Source of the DNA: Bradyrhizobium jicamae
Lineage (GTDB): Bacteria > Pseudomonadota > Alphaproteobacteria > Rhizobiales > Xanthobacteraceae
Reading direction: 5' to 3'
Assembly (NCBI RefSeq): GCF_018130695.1
Contig: NZ_JAFCJX010000041.1
Location: forward strand, 1-64,000
Length of the DNA stretch: 64,000 bases
Each line of letters begins with the position of its first letter. Within the stretch, counting starts at the first letter, position 1. The position numbers were made by a program, and so were the translations under genes. The notes under the pieces are model-generated. The model was not told where the DNA came from, did no database searches, and saw only the letters and a list, made by a program, of their open reading frames with translations. This document shows positions 51,055 through 60,545 of the stretch, in pieces.

Positions 51055-53928
51055 TCAGCCCTCCCGGCGGATTTCCGATGTCACCGGCTGCGAGGGGGCT
51101 GCGACCGAGGGCAGGCTGACCGGGCGCAGCCCGATCAGTTCCGCGGTGCGAATCGCGCTGTTGCGCCAGAAGGCGAACTCGTTGATGCGCGAATTCTCCA
51201 GGATCGCGATCGCGACCGCCGAGAGGAACGGCAGGCTTTCGAGCACCAGCACGCCGGCGAAGATGTAGATCTCGCGGACCTGCTTGAAGCCGTTCATGGT
51301 GATCAGGACCGCGGCGCCGACCAGCAGCAGCACGCCGATCACGGCTTCCCAGAACGCCTGGAATTCGATCGACATCCGCGACAGGCCGCCTTTGGAGGTA
51401 CGCGCGAAGGCGAGGTGCTCGGTGATCAGGCCCTGCGCCACCGCGCGCGACACTGTCCATTGCACGCTCATCGCCGCGATCATGGCCCCTAACATCTGGC
51501 CGGCCTTGACGTTGACGCGCAGGCGATAGAGCGCGACGAAATGCACCAGCGAGACGACGAACGAGGCGATGATCGGCAGCGTCAGGATCTTGTCGGGGAT
51601 CGCGATGTCGGCAAACGCGACGATCGGCACCCAGATCAGATTGAGGATCGCCACCACGACGCCGAGGCTTTCTGCGCCGAGCCAGTTCAGCCAGCCCAGC
51701 GAGAATTCGCGGCGCTGGTCCGGCGTCAGCCGGCTCGCGCCGGGCAGGAAGCGCCGCCAGTGTTTCTTGACGATCTGGAAGCCGCCATAGGCCCAGCGGT
51801 GACGCTGCTTCTTGAAGGCCTCATAGGTGTCGGGCAGCATGCCCTCGCCATAGCGCACGTTGGTGTAGTGCGTGAGCCAGCCCTGCTGCTGGATGGTCAG
51901 CCCGAGGTCGGTATCCTCGCAGATGGTGTCACTGGACCAGCCGCCGGCCATGTCCATCGCGGCGCGGCGGATCAGGCACATCGTGCCGTGCACGATGATC
52001 GCATTGGCCTCGTTGCGCTGGACCATGCCGATGTCGAAGAAGCCGGCATATTCGCCGTTCATGATGTAGTGCATCAGCGAGCGGTCGCCGTCGCGGTGCT
52101 CCTGCGGCGCCTGCACGAGTCCCACGCGCGGGTCGGCGAAGGCCGGCACCAGATCCTTCAGCCAGTCCGGATGCACGCAATAGTCGGCGTCGATGATGCC
52201 GATGATCTCGGCATCAACAGCGGTCCGCTCCATCGCAATCCGCAGCGCGCCGGCCTTGAAACCCTGCACCTTCTCGGCATTGATGAACTTGAAGCGCTCG
52301 CCGAGCATGCGGCAGTGATCCTGGATCGGCTGCCAGAACGCCGGATCGGGCGTGTTGTTGATGATGCAGACGCATTCGAAATTCGGATAGTCGAGCCGCG
52401 CCACGGCATCGAGCGTCTGCTTCAGCATCTCGACCGGCTCGTAATAGGCGGGGATGTGGATCGAGACCTTGGGGAAGGCGAGGTTCTCGCCGATCGTGGC
52501 GGGCGCGAGCGATGCGCTCTTGGTGATCAGCCGGCGCGGGCCGCGGCCGAACGCCACCGCTGCGATCTCCTCGATCCGCGCCATCGCGATGAGGACAAGC
52601 GGAACAAGCAGCACGAGACCGAGGGTGAGCGCGAAGGCCGAGCCCCAGAGGAAGTAGTGCGTGGTCCAATAGGCGAACACGGTCGCGACCCAGGCGCCGA
52701 CGCCGTTGGCGGCCGCCGACAGCACGAAGGCCTGCATCGCGGTCGGCCGGTCGAGCCGCAGGATCGGCAGCGACATGAACAGGCCGACGAGCACGGCGAT
52801 CGCGGCGAGTTTCCAGTAGTCGGGATTCACGACCGGACCGGTCCAGGCGAATTTGGCCTCGCGGTCGGCGTTGAGGATGCCCCAGTAGGGACCGACGCCG
52901 CCTTCGAAGAACTTCCAGGGCTGATCGATCGCCTCGACGATGTTGTAGTCCATGCCGATGGCGTCGGCCCGGGTGACGAAATTCCTGAGCACGGTCGCCT
53001 GCTCGAACGGACCGGGCTCGGCGTTGCGCAGATTGTAGCCCTGGCTCGGCCAGCCGAATTCGGCGATCACGATGCGCTTGCCGGGGAACAGGTCACGCAG
53101 CAGGTTGAAGCGATCGACGGCCTGGTCGACCGCCTGCTTGTCGGTGAAGTTTTCCCAATAGGGCAGCACGTGGGCCGCGATGAAGTCCGCGGAACTGACG
53201 AGTTGCGGATGGTCGCGCCAGATGTTCCAGATTTCACCTGTCGTGACGGGAACGTTGACCGATTTCTTGACCTGCTGGATCAGCCGGATCAGGCGATGCA
53301 CGTTGTTCTCGGCAACCGCCCATTTCGACGCCTCGGCGCGCTTCTCCTCGGGCTGCGCTTCTGCGTCACGAAGCCGGTCCGCTTCCTCACGAAGGATGCG
53401 CGGCGATTCCTCGCGAACGAAGCGCGCAACCTCTTCGAGATAGCGATCGCGGTCTTCGGGAGTCATCTTCGCCTTGGGCTGCGGTCCGAGATTCTCGATC
53501 GGAACCTGCTCGCCGCGGAAGATGGTTTCGTTGCCGATGACGATGCCGACGACGTTGCTGTTGCGTCGGGCAAGGTCGATCGCGGCCGCGATCTCCCTGG
53601 CGTTGCGATCCTTGTCGGTGTCGATCCAGGCGCCGATCGTGACCTTCATGCCGAACTCTGCGGCGATCGGCGGCACCAGCTCGCCGCCTTCCGTCGACGA
53701 ATACATGCGGACCGCCCGCGTCATCGTCGACAGCTTCTTCAGGTCGGTGCGGATCTTCTCGGAATCACCGGCGGGGTCGACGACAATGTGCGCCTTCTCG
53801 AACGGCGCGTAGGACAGGCTCGGCAGCATGCCACGGAACTCGGGAGCCGCCTGCTTCTCCTGAAGCAGACCCCAAAGCGCGGCATGAATGGATGTGACGA
53901 GCAACAGGACGGCGACGACAGCGCGCAT
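51055..53928 (-). CDS. ndvB: Beta-glucan synthase with GH17 and GT2 domains (NdvB)
   Basis: 957 residues. N-terminal membrane anchor, then a GH17-like domain with the two acids in VIGNET (Glu134) and IAEFGWPS (Glu290), transmembrane helices near 375-455, a GT2 domain with DAD at 580-582, EDTD at 671-674 and QRHRW at 708-712, and C-terminal helices. The domain order and size (about 105 kDa) match the Bradyrhizobium japonicum NdvB involved in cyclic beta-(1,3),(1,6)-glucan synthesis, needed for osmoadaptation and symbiosis. Inner membrane. It is divergent from ndvC. Confidence 0.9.
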   Translation of the reverse strand: MRAVVAVLLLVTSIHAALWGLLQEKQAAPEFRGMLPSLSYAPFEKAHIVVDPAGDSEKIRTDLKKLSTMTRAVRMYSSTEGGELVPPIAAEFGMKVTIGAWIDTDKDRNAREIAAAIDLARRNSNVVGIVIGNETIFRGEQVPIENLGPQPKAKMTPEDRDRYLEEVARFVREESPRILREEADRLRDAEAQPEEKRAEASKWAVAENNVHRLIRLIQQVKKSVNVPVTTGEIWNIWRDHPQLVSSADFIAAHVLPYWENFTDKQAVDQAVDRFNLLRDLFPGKRIVIAEFGWPSQGYNLRNAEPGPFEQATVLRNFVTRADAIGMDYNIVEAIDQPWKFFEGGVGPYWGILNADREAKFAWTGPVVNPDYWKLAAIAVLVGLFMSLPILRLDRPTAMQAFVLSAAANGVGAWVATVFAYWTTHYFLWGSAFALTLGLVLLVPLVLIAMARIEEIAAVAFGRGPRRLITKSASLAPATIGENLAFPKVSIHIPAYYEPVEMLKQTLDAVARLDYPNFECVCIINNTPDPAFWQPIQDHCRMLGERFKFINAEKVQGFKAGALRIAMERTAVDAEIIGIIDADYCVHPDWLKDLVPAFADPRVGLVQAPQEHRDGDRSLMHYIMNGEYAGFFDIGMVQRNEANAIIVHGTMCLIRRAAMDMAGGWSSDTICEDTDLGLTIQQQGWLTHYTNVRYGEGMLPDTYEAFKKQRHRWAYGGFQIVKKHWRRFLPGASRLTPDQRREFSLGWLNWLGAESLGVVVAILNLIWVPIVAFADIAIPDKILTLPIIASFVVSLVHFVALYRLRVNVKAGQMLGAMIAAMSVQWTVSRAVAQGLITEHLAFARTSKGGLSRMSIEFQAFWEAVIGVLLLVGAAVLITMNGFKQVREIYIFAGVLVLESLPFLSAVAIAILENSRINEFAFWRNSAIRTAELIGLRPVSLPSVAAPSQPVTSEIRREG

Positions 53929-54139
53929 CGCGGTTAAACCATACGGGGCTTCAGATTTCAGAGAAAGCGAACCCGTCCCCTAGGTTCGACCGACATCGCG
54001 GCAGAGGTCAGGATAGCTCTGCCGCACGATTTCACAACTGCCATGACCGGGTGGTTTTTTAAGGGCGCAAGCTCTTCCGGCCGCTAAAAAAATCCGGTCG
54101 GCTCGAACATAGAGCCGCCACCTGAACATGGCCTGAACG

Positions 54140-54733
54140 CTACTTCGTCGGCGCCGGAGAGGCTGACGGCGACGGAGCCGGCGAGGGGGAAGCCGCCGGT
54201 GCCGGCGTGGCGTTGGCGGCGGTCGCCGGCTGCGGCGCGGACGCTGCTGCCGCCGCGGCCTGCGGCTGGGCGCCGGGGTTGATCCAGCAGGCATGGATGC
54301 GGTTATCCAGGCTGCGCGGCACCTTGTCGTCAATCTGGCCGCCGAACCGGGTCAGGCAGCGGAAGGTCGCCTGGACATGGCCGCCGGGGCAACCGAACCG
54401 GTCGTAGAGATCGAGATGGCGGAATGCGGTATCGAGGTCGTCGTTCCACATCAGGCGAACCACGCGGCGGCCGAGCCAGACGCATTCCGGGTTGCCGGCC
54501 GGACCGTTGATGGCCTGCTGCGCCTCGGCCAGCTCGTCGGTCTTGCGCTGGTTATTGTCCTTGGCCGCAGCGGCCGCGGCGTCGGGATTGCCGGGCTGCT
54601 GCTTGCCCTGGTCCTGCGGGGTGGGGGTGCCGCTCTGGGCAAACGCCGCGCCGGCCCCGATCAGGAGCGCAAGGCTTGATACGGCGAGGTAACGCAAACC
54701 CGTGATCTTCAACTCAAGCAGCCGTCGACGCAT
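54140..54733 (-). CDS. Secreted protein between ndvB and ndvC (NdvD candidate)
   Basis: 197 residues from the ATG at 54733, GGGGAATGC upstream. Signal peptide LAVSSLALLIGAGAAFAQ, a Gln/Ala-rich stretch, then a cysteine-containing core (NPECVWLGRRVVRLMWNDDL; LYDRFGCPGGHVQATFRCLT; NRIHACWINPG) and a Pro/Ala/Ser-rich tail. A gene named ndvD has been reported between ndvB and ndvC in B. japonicum, described as a membrane protein; the position fits, the identity is inference. On the ndvB strand, 211 bases upstream of it. Confidence 0.68.
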   Translation of the reverse strand: MRRRLLELKITGLRYLAVSSLALLIGAGAAFAQSGTPTPQDQGKQQPGNPDAAAAAAKDNNQRKTDELAEAQQAINGPAGNPECVWLGRRVVRLMWNDDLDTAFRHLDLYDRFGCPGGHVQATFRCLTRFGGQIDDKVPRSLDNRIHACWINPGAQPQAAAAAASAPQPATAANATPAPAASPSPAPSPSASPAPTK

Positions 54734-54977
54734 GCATTCCCCGATAAGTTTTCCGGCCCGAACAACAATCCTGACGGCTCGCGTGGTGCCGTCCAAATAG
54801 GTCTCCAATGCGGCGGAGACGCTGGCGGAATCCCATGACTGGAATCTTGGAATTTGTCCAGCAAACTCACAACTTTATCGCGGCGGCGCGAAACTGTCGC
54901 AGGACAACCATGGTATTGACGGATTCCAGCACTTGGCAGATGGGCACCGACCGGCTAATTCGACGGTCCCCCGGAGG

Positions 54978-56603
54978 ATGGAACCGATTTCGCTTCGTAC
55001 GCCACTGGCGCTTCTCCTGATATCGCTTGGTGTGATCGCAGCCGTGTGGTGGTGGCTCGCCACCCCGATCATGCTCGCGCGCGCGCCGATTGACCCCAAT
55101 GCCAAGCTGCAATGCGTGTCCTACACGCCGTTCCGCGGCGCCCAGACGCCGCTTGATCCGACGACCCAGATTCCGGTCGAGCAGATCGAGCAGGATCTGA
55201 CCGATCTCGCCAAGGTCACCGATTGCGTCCGCACCTATTCGATCGAGAACGGCCTCGACCAGGTCCCCGCGGTCGCCGCCAAGGTCGGCATCAAGGTGAT
55301 GCAGGGCATCTGGCTCGGCAGCAACCGCTTCAAGAATCTGCAGCAGATCGCCATCGCGGTCCGGCTCGCCAAGGAATATCCCACCGTGATCTCGGCGCTG
55401 ATCGTCGGCAACGAGGTGCTGCTGCGCGGCGAGATGACCGCCGCCGATCTCGCCGCCAACATCCGCAGCGTCAAGGCGCAGTCGCAGGTGCCAGTGACCT
55501 ATGCCGACGTCTGGGAGTTCTGGCTGAAGAATCGCGAGCTCTATGACGCCGTCGATTTCGTCACCATTCATATCCTGCCGTATTGGGAGGATATCCCGGT
55601 CAAGGCCAAGTTCGCCGCCGGTCATGTCGACGAGATCCGCAAGCGAATGGCGGTGGCATTCCCGGGCAAGGAGATCCTGATCGGCGAGACCGGCTGGCCG
55701 AGCGCGGGGCGGATGCGCGAGGGCGCGCTGCCGTCGCGCGCCAACCAGGCGCGGATCGTCTCCGAAATCCTCGACATGGCCAAGCGCGAGGGCTTTCGCG
55801 TCAACCTGATCGAGGCCTATGACCAGCCCTGGAAGCGCAAGCTCGAGGGCACCGTCGGCGGCTATTGGGGGCTGTTCGATTCGATGCAGCGGCAGGTGAA
55901 ATATCCGCCCGGTGTCGCCATCAGCAACTATCCGTCCTGGAAGCTGCAGATGGGTTGCGGCATGGCGCTCAGCATCTTCACCTTCGCCGCCGCCTGGCTG
56001 ACCTTGCGCCGCCGGCCCTGGACGCCGCGGCCGGCCGCCTGGCTCGGGGTTGCGATTGCGGCGACGACGGGCGGGGCGCTGCTCGGGATCGCCGCGGACA
56101 AAATGTACTATGAGAGCTACGGCGTCGGCGGCTGGCTGTTGTGGGGCACGCTGCTCGCGGCGGCGATTGCGTCGCCCCTGCTGTCGGCGCATGCGCTGAT
56201 CGCCGGGCGCTCGCTGCCGACGTTCCTGGAATTGCTCGGCCCGCGCGATTATCGCGGCAAGGGCATCCTGATCGCGCTGCTGGCGATTGTGCTCGGCCTC
56301 ACCACGGTGATCGGTGCGCAGAGCGCGCTCGGCTTCGTGTTCGATCCGCGCTACCAGGATTTTCCCTATGCCTCGTTGACCATGGCGGTGGTGCCGTTCG
56401 CGCTGCTGACCATGCTGAACCGCCCGAAGGAGGGCACGAGGCCGATTGCCGAGTCGGTATTCGCAGCAGTGCTGGCGCTCGCGGCCCTCTACCTGCTGTT
56501 CAACGAGGGCACCATCAACTGGCAGTCGGACTGGACCGCCGCGATGTATTTCCTGCTGGCGGCTACGCTGTGGCGGGCGCGGGCCGCGCAAATCCCAGAA
56601 TGA
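54978..56603 (+). CDS. ndvC: GH17-domain glucan synthesis protein (NdvC)
   Basis: 541 residues from the ATG at 54978; a TTG at 54933 gives 15 more. One N-terminal transmembrane helix, then a periplasmic GH17 domain with acid/base Glu146 in IVGNEVLLRGE and nucleophile Glu237 in IGETGWPS, then about seven transmembrane helices from residue 333. The size (about 60 kDa) and domain structure match NdvC of Bradyrhizobium, required for the beta-1,6 linkages of cyclic glucans. Its 3' end overlaps the next, convergent gene by 41 bases. The GGAGG directly abuts the ATG, so the true start may be the TTG. Confidence 0.88.
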   Translation: MEPISLRTPLALLLISLGVIAAVWWWLATPIMLARAPIDPNAKLQCVSYTPFRGAQTPLDPTTQIPVEQIEQDLTDLAKVTDCVRTYSIENGLDQVPAVAAKVGIKVMQGIWLGSNRFKNLQQIAIAVRLAKEYPTVISALIVGNEVLLRGEMTAADLAANIRSVKAQSQVPVTYADVWEFWLKNRELYDAVDFVTIHILPYWEDIPVKAKFAAGHVDEIRKRMAVAFPGKEILIGETGWPSAGRMREGALPSRANQARIVSEILDMAKREGFRVNLIEAYDQPWKRKLEGTVGGYWGLFDSMQRQVKYPPGVAISNYPSWKLQMGCGMALSIFTFAAAWLTLRRRPWTPRPAAWLGVAIAATTGGALLGIAADKMYYESYGVGGWLLWGTLLAAAIASPLLSAHALIAGRSLPTFLELLGPRDYRGKGILIALLAIVLGLTTVIGAQSALGFVFDPRYQDFPYASLTMAVVPFALLTMLNRPKEGTRPIAESVFAAVLALAALYLLFNEGTINWQSDWTAAMYFLLAATLWRARAAQIPE

Positions 56604-56943
56604 GCAGCCCGATCGCGATCCCCGACAGCGTCACGTTGTAGAGCACGATCCCGAGGCCCGCTGCGATCAGCCCGCCGGTCAACAGCACGATCGAGGGGCG
56701 CATCAGGTTGAGCACGGCGATGACGAGCGCCGTGATCCCGAACACCCAGTTCTTGAACAGCACGGTCGACAGCGCCCGCGCCTTGCAGGCCATGGTCTGC
56801 AGCCCGGCATCGCAGGCCAGCGCCACCGTCGACAGTTCGATTGCGAGGTAACGCAGGTACAGCGCATAACCGACGGTGACGAAGCCGATGATCAGCAGGA
56901 ACTGGACCTGATAGGGCGTGAGGCGGAACGGAGCTTTCTTCAT
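56563..56943 (-). CDS. Small membrane protein overlapping ndvC's 3' end
   Basis: 126 residues from the ATG at 56943 (MKKAPFRLTPYQVQFLLIIG); a TTG at 56970 is an alternative. Four predicted transmembrane helices (FLLIIGFVTVGYALYLRYLA; NWVFGITALVIAVLNLM; IVLLTGGLIAAGLGIVLYNV; LSGIAIGLLILGFARP). Two cysteines (LACDAGLQTMACKARAL) in the loop. Convergent with ndvC. Function unknown; it may belong to the glucan system. Confidence 0.72.
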   Translation of the reverse strand: MKKAPFRLTPYQVQFLLIIGFVTVGYALYLRYLAIELSTVALACDAGLQTMACKARALSTVLFKNWVFGITALVIAVLNLMRPSIVLLTGGLIAAGLGIVLYNVTLSGIAIGLLILGFARPAPATA

Positions 56944-57038
56944 TGCGGCAATATGGTCGGGAATAGCCAATAGGACAAGGCGCGATCAGGCTCTCGAAAT
57001 CAAGTGAGGGTTTCGTCCTAAGCTGTTGCAGGCGCTGA

Positions 57039-58460
57039 TCATTGGTTCTTGCGGCCGAACATGGAGGAGAATGTCGTCGGCTCCGGCTTCTTCGGCTCCT
57101 CGACGGCGGGCGCCGGCGTTGCCGTAGCGGCTCGCTTGGGCGCAAGGCGTCGCCGCTGCTGCGGCGCCGGTTTGGCCGCTGCAGGCTCGTCATCGGGCTT
57201 CAGCGCCAGGCGCTGGCCGTCATAGATCGCGGTCTCGCAGGTCCGCTGGTTCAGGCTGAGACCGGCGCAAATCCTGGCCGCGGTGCCGGCATCGTTCAGC
57301 GGTCCCGCCACCAGGCGCAGCTGCATGCCGAGCCCATTGGTGTTCTCCTTGATCACGATGATCGGCTTCAGCGCGGTCAGGGCGGCGTTGGACTTGGATT
57401 TCAACAGTCCTCGCCACAACGCGCGCAGCCCATTGACCGAGTTGGCGGTGCCGAGATCGACGCCGAATTCGGTGCGCTGGATTTTGGCCTTGGGCGCGGT
57501 CGCTTCGTCGGCCTCTTCATCAGTCGCCGGTGCCGCGGTGGCAACGTCCGGGATCGGGCTTGCAGACACCTCGTTCGCTGGAGGCTTGCTTGGTTCGAGC
57601 TTGCCGGCGGCCGGGTCCGGCGGCGCCATGAACGATTTGGATGCGATCAGCGGCGTCGAGGGCGACGGCGCATCGGCTTTGGCTGGCTCCTGTTTGGCGA
57701 GTTCAGGGCTCGACGATGCGATGACCGGCAGGCTCAACTCTGCGGTCGCCGTTGGCTGACCCGGCTTGTCGGCTGCGGGCTTGTCAGCTGTGGCCTGTGG
57801 TTTGTCGGTGGCCGGCTGGGGCCTATCGGCTGATGTCACCTTGTCCGCTGCGGCCACGGGCTTGTCCGCTGCCGCCGGCTTGTCCGTCGCGGGTGCCGGT
57901 GGCTTGTCGGCGGTGGATGGCTGCGCGGTCGCAACCGGCGCTACTGCGGGTGCAGGAGGCGCGGGGGTCGTTGGAGGCTGGCTGGCCGCCGTCGCTGGCG
58001 CGCTGCTCGTGGGGGCAGTCGCCGCCGGAGACGTCGCCTGGCGTGTGATCGCACCGGTGACGGAATCGAGCCCTTGCTCCAGGGTCGAGACCCGCGAATA
58101 CAGCCGGTCGCGATCGGTGTTGAGGGTGTCGATGGCCGAGGCCAGCCGGCGCGCGTCGTTGTGGTTGTCCTTGGCGAGCTGCTGCAGCCGATCCGCCTGC
58201 CGCGCCAGATCAGCGGCGGCGACCTGGTCGCGCCGCACGATCAGCGAGGACTGGTTGGCCATCACGGCGACGATGACGCACCCGACCGCGGCGACGCCCC
58301 ACGAGCCCAGCCGCCACAGCGCGCGGCGATCGAACTCGTCCTCCTCGGCGAGAAACCCGCTGAGCAGCCCGCCGGTATTTTCGGTCTCGAACTCCGCCGC
58401 GAGGTTGTCGGGATCTTTGGCCAAAGCGCGTTTGGCCCTCCTCAAGGCCCGCCGAATCAC
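57039..58460 (-). CDS. Membrane-anchored SPOR-like protein
   Basis: 473 residues from the GTG at 58460; the longer frame to 59732 is antisense to glmU. A cytoplasmic N-terminal segment (RRAKRALAKDPDNLAAEFET), one transmembrane helix (WGVAAVGCVIVAVMANQS, near residue 60), a coiled coil, a long Ala/Pro/Lys-rich linker with ADKP repeats, and a C-terminal SPOR-like domain (GLGMQLRLVAGPLNDAGTAA, CAGLSLNQRTCETAIYDGQR). SPOR domains bind denuded peptidoglycan at division sites. Start uncertain. Confidence 0.72.
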   Translation of the reverse strand: MIRRALRRAKRALAKDPDNLAAEFETENTGGLLSGFLAEEDEFDRRALWRLGSWGVAAVGCVIVAVMANQSSLIVRRDQVAAADLARQADRLQQLAKDNHNDARRLASAIDTLNTDRDRLYSRVSTLEQGLDSVTGAITRQATSPAATAPTSSAPATAASQPPTTPAPPAPAVAPVATAQPSTADKPPAPATDKPAAADKPVAAADKVTSADRPQPATDKPQATADKPAADKPGQPTATAELSLPVIASSSPELAKQEPAKADAPSPSTPLIASKSFMAPPDPAAGKLEPSKPPANEVSASPIPDVATAAPATDEEADEATAPKAKIQRTEFGVDLGTANSVNGLRALWRGLLKSKSNAALTALKPIIVIKENTNGLGMQLRLVAGPLNDAGTAARICAGLSLNQRTCETAIYDGQRLALKPDDEPAAAKPAPQQRRRLAPKRAATATPAPAVEEPKKPEPTTFSSMFGRKNQ

Positions 58461-58595
58461 GAGGCAAAGATTAACAGGAAATTTCGTTGGAACTTGATTC
58501 CGGGCGTCCACGGAGGCGGGGCGGTTTCTTCTCCCGGGGAAAACAATTAAAGACGGCCGAGGCGCGGACCGCCGCGCCGATGTCGAGGAGCAGGA

Positions 58596-59954
58596 ATGAC
58601 CGTACGATCCAGCCTGACTGTCGTGCTTGCGGCCGGCGAGGGCACGCGCATGCGCTCGTCGCTGCCGAAGGTGCTGCACCCCGTGGCCGGACAGTCGCTG
58701 CTGTCGCATGTGCTGAACGCGGCGGCCAGCGGCGAGGGATCGCAGCTCGCGGTGGTGATCGGGCCGGATCATCAGGCGGTCGCCGACGAGGCGCGGCGCG
58801 TCCGCCCGGATGCGCAGACCTTCGTGCAAGCCGAGCGGCTCGGCACCGCGCATGCGGTGCTGGCGGCACGCGAGGCGCTGGCCCAAGGCGCCGACGATCT
58901 CCTGATTGCGTTCGGTGACACGCCGCTGATCTCGGCGGAAACCTTTGCGCGGATGCGCGCGCCGCTCAGGGATGGCGCCGCACTTGCGGTGCTCGGCTTC
59001 CACGCGGCCGACCCGACCGGCTATGGCCGGCTGGTGGTCGAGAACGGCAAGCTGGTCGCGATCCGCGAGCAGGCCGATGCCAGCGCCGAGGAGCGCAAGA
59101 TCACGCTGTGCAATGCCGGCGTGATGGCGTTCGCCGGCAAACGCGCGCTCGAGATCATCGAGCAGATCGGCAACGCCAACAGCAAGGGCGAATACTACCT
59201 CACCGACGCCGTCGGCATCGTCAGGGATTTGGGATTGGAGGCTGTCGTGATCGAGACCAGCGAAGACGAAGTGCGCGGCATCAACACCAAGGCGCAGCTT
59301 GCCGAAGCCGAAGCCGTGATGCAGGCCCGCCTGCGCAAGGCTGCGCTCGACGCCGGCGTCACCATGATCGCGCCCGAGACCGTCTATCTCGCCGCCGACA
59401 CCACCTTCGGCAAGGATGTCGTGATCGAGCCGTTCGTGGTGATCGGCCCCGGCGTCAGCATCGCCGACGGCGCGGTGATCCATTCCTTCTCGCACGTCGT
59501 CGAGGCCGAGATCGGCAAGAAGGCTTCGGTCGGTCCGTATGCACGGCTCCGCCCGGGCACCTCGCTCGGCGACGGCTCGCGGATCGGCAATTTCGTCGAG
59601 ACCAAGGCCGCGAAGCTCGAGGCCGGCGTCAAGGTCAACCATCTGTCCTATGTCGGCGACGCCCATGTCGGTGCCAATTCCAACCTCGGCGCCGGCACCA
59701 TCACCTGCAACTATGACGGCTTCTCCAAGCACAAGACGCTGATCGGCGAGGGCGCCTTCGTCGGCACCAACTCCTCGCTGGTGGCGCCGGTCAAGATCGG
59801 CAAGGGCGCCTATATCGGCTCCGGCTCCGTCATCACCAAGGATGTCCCCGACGATGCGCTTGCGGTGGAACGCAACCAGCAGACCATCCGCGAAGGCGGC
59901 GCGAAGCGCTATCGCGAGTTGAAGACGAAGGCGAAGGCGCCGAAGGGGAGTTGA
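58596..59954 (+). CDS. glmU: Bifunctional UDP-GlcNAc pyrophosphorylase / GlcN-1-P acetyltransferase
   Basis: 452 residues. N-terminal pyrophosphorylase: VVLAAGEGTRMRSSLPKVLH, with FGDTPLIS and EYYLTDAVGI. C-terminal left-handed beta-helix acetyltransferase: KVNHLSYVGDAHVGANSNLG, AGTITCNYDGFSKHKTLIGE, and the catalytic His in the VKVNHLSYVG turn. It makes UDP-GlcNAc for peptidoglycan and lipid A. The usual neighbour glmS is not next to it; noncoding repeats follow the stop. Confidence 0.97.
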   Translation: MTVRSSLTVVLAAGEGTRMRSSLPKVLHPVAGQSLLSHVLNAAASGEGSQLAVVIGPDHQAVADEARRVRPDAQTFVQAERLGTAHAVLAAREALAQGADDLLIAFGDTPLISAETFARMRAPLRDGAALAVLGFHAADPTGYGRLVVENGKLVAIREQADASAEERKITLCNAGVMAFAGKRALEIIEQIGNANSKGEYYLTDAVGIVRDLGLEAVVIETSEDEVRGINTKAQLAEAEAVMQARLRKAALDAGVTMIAPETVYLAADTTFGKDVVIEPFVVIGPGVSIADGAVIHSFSHVVEAEIGKKASVGPYARLRPGTSLGDGSRIGNFVETKAAKLEAGVKVNHLSYVGDAHVGANSNLGAGTITCNYDGFSKHKTLIGEGAFVGTNSSLVAPVKIGKGAYIGSGSVITKDVPDDALAVERNQQTIREGGAKRYRELKTKAKAPKGS

Positions 59955-59959
59955 GGAAT

Positions 59960-60125
59960 AGCGCGTTGCCGGCGCTGCAATGACGGAGCCAAACCCTCGG
60001 TGTCGTCACCCGCGCATGCGGGTGATCCAGTATTCCAGAGACGGTTGTGATTGAGCCGATAGGCCGCGGCGTACGGTCGCCCGCCCCAGTGCGCAATCGC
60101 GCACAAGGCGGGCGATGACAGTTGA
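59960..60125. repeat. Repeat family F (CACCCGCGCATGCGGGTGA type)
   Basis: TCGTCACCCGCGCATGCGGG with the palindrome CACCCGCGCATGCGGGTG, then TATTCCAGAGACGG, and a second imperfect palindrome GTCGCCCGCC..GGCGGGCGAT. A dispersed Bradyrhizobium-type intergenic repeat after glmU. Confidence 0.65.
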
Positions 60126-60129
60126 GTAT

Positions 60130-60545
60130 GAGGATACGTCTTCGCATTCTCGCGACATGATTTGCCCGAGTTTTCCATCTCGTTCCGCCCTCTCTCGAAA
60201 CTGAGGGCGCAGGGAAGACCGGGTGCACGCCGCACCCGCGGTCTCGTGCGCAATGAGTAGGAAGTTGCGCACACGAGCATACAGGTTTGGCTGAGACATC
60301 CCGGCCTTCCCTGCGCGATGGGTTACGGCTTATACGTGCTCGCCCTGGTGAGACTCTGCGTTTGTGTCACCATCGTCAGCGACAGGCGTTAGCCTGTTCG
60401 CTTGCTTACCACCAGCATCGGGGCGGCAGGCCCACACGACTTCACCGTCCGCCTTGCGCACACACGTCTCTGCACGCTCGGCGTCCACCGCATCTCCACC
60501 CACGTTCGTGACGTTCGCGAAACGCCCCTCGACGGGGAAGACGAA
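60130..60545. repeat. Long intergenic repeat, copy 2
   Basis: From GAGGGCGCAGGGAAGACCGG through CGGCCTTCCCTGCGCGATGG to CGTTCGCGAAACGCCCCTCG. The last 245 bases match 20-265. It probably extends left of the window at copy 1. Minus-strand frame 60330-60815 is the same low-complexity type seen in copy 1 and is rejected. Confidence 0.75.

Noticed and set aside
51541..53937. Plus-strand open frame of 798 codons
   Set aside because: Antisense to ndvB; composition (Arg, Asp, His, Val, Gly) is typical of shadow frames in high-GC DNA.
54867..56591. Minus-strand open frame of 574 codons
   Set aside because: Antisense to ndvC, which has complete GH17 motifs; shadow composition.
57039..59732. Minus-strand open frame of 897 codons
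   Set aside because: Its first 420 codons are antisense to glmU with Arg/Gly/Asp-rich shadow composition; the real gene starts near 58460.
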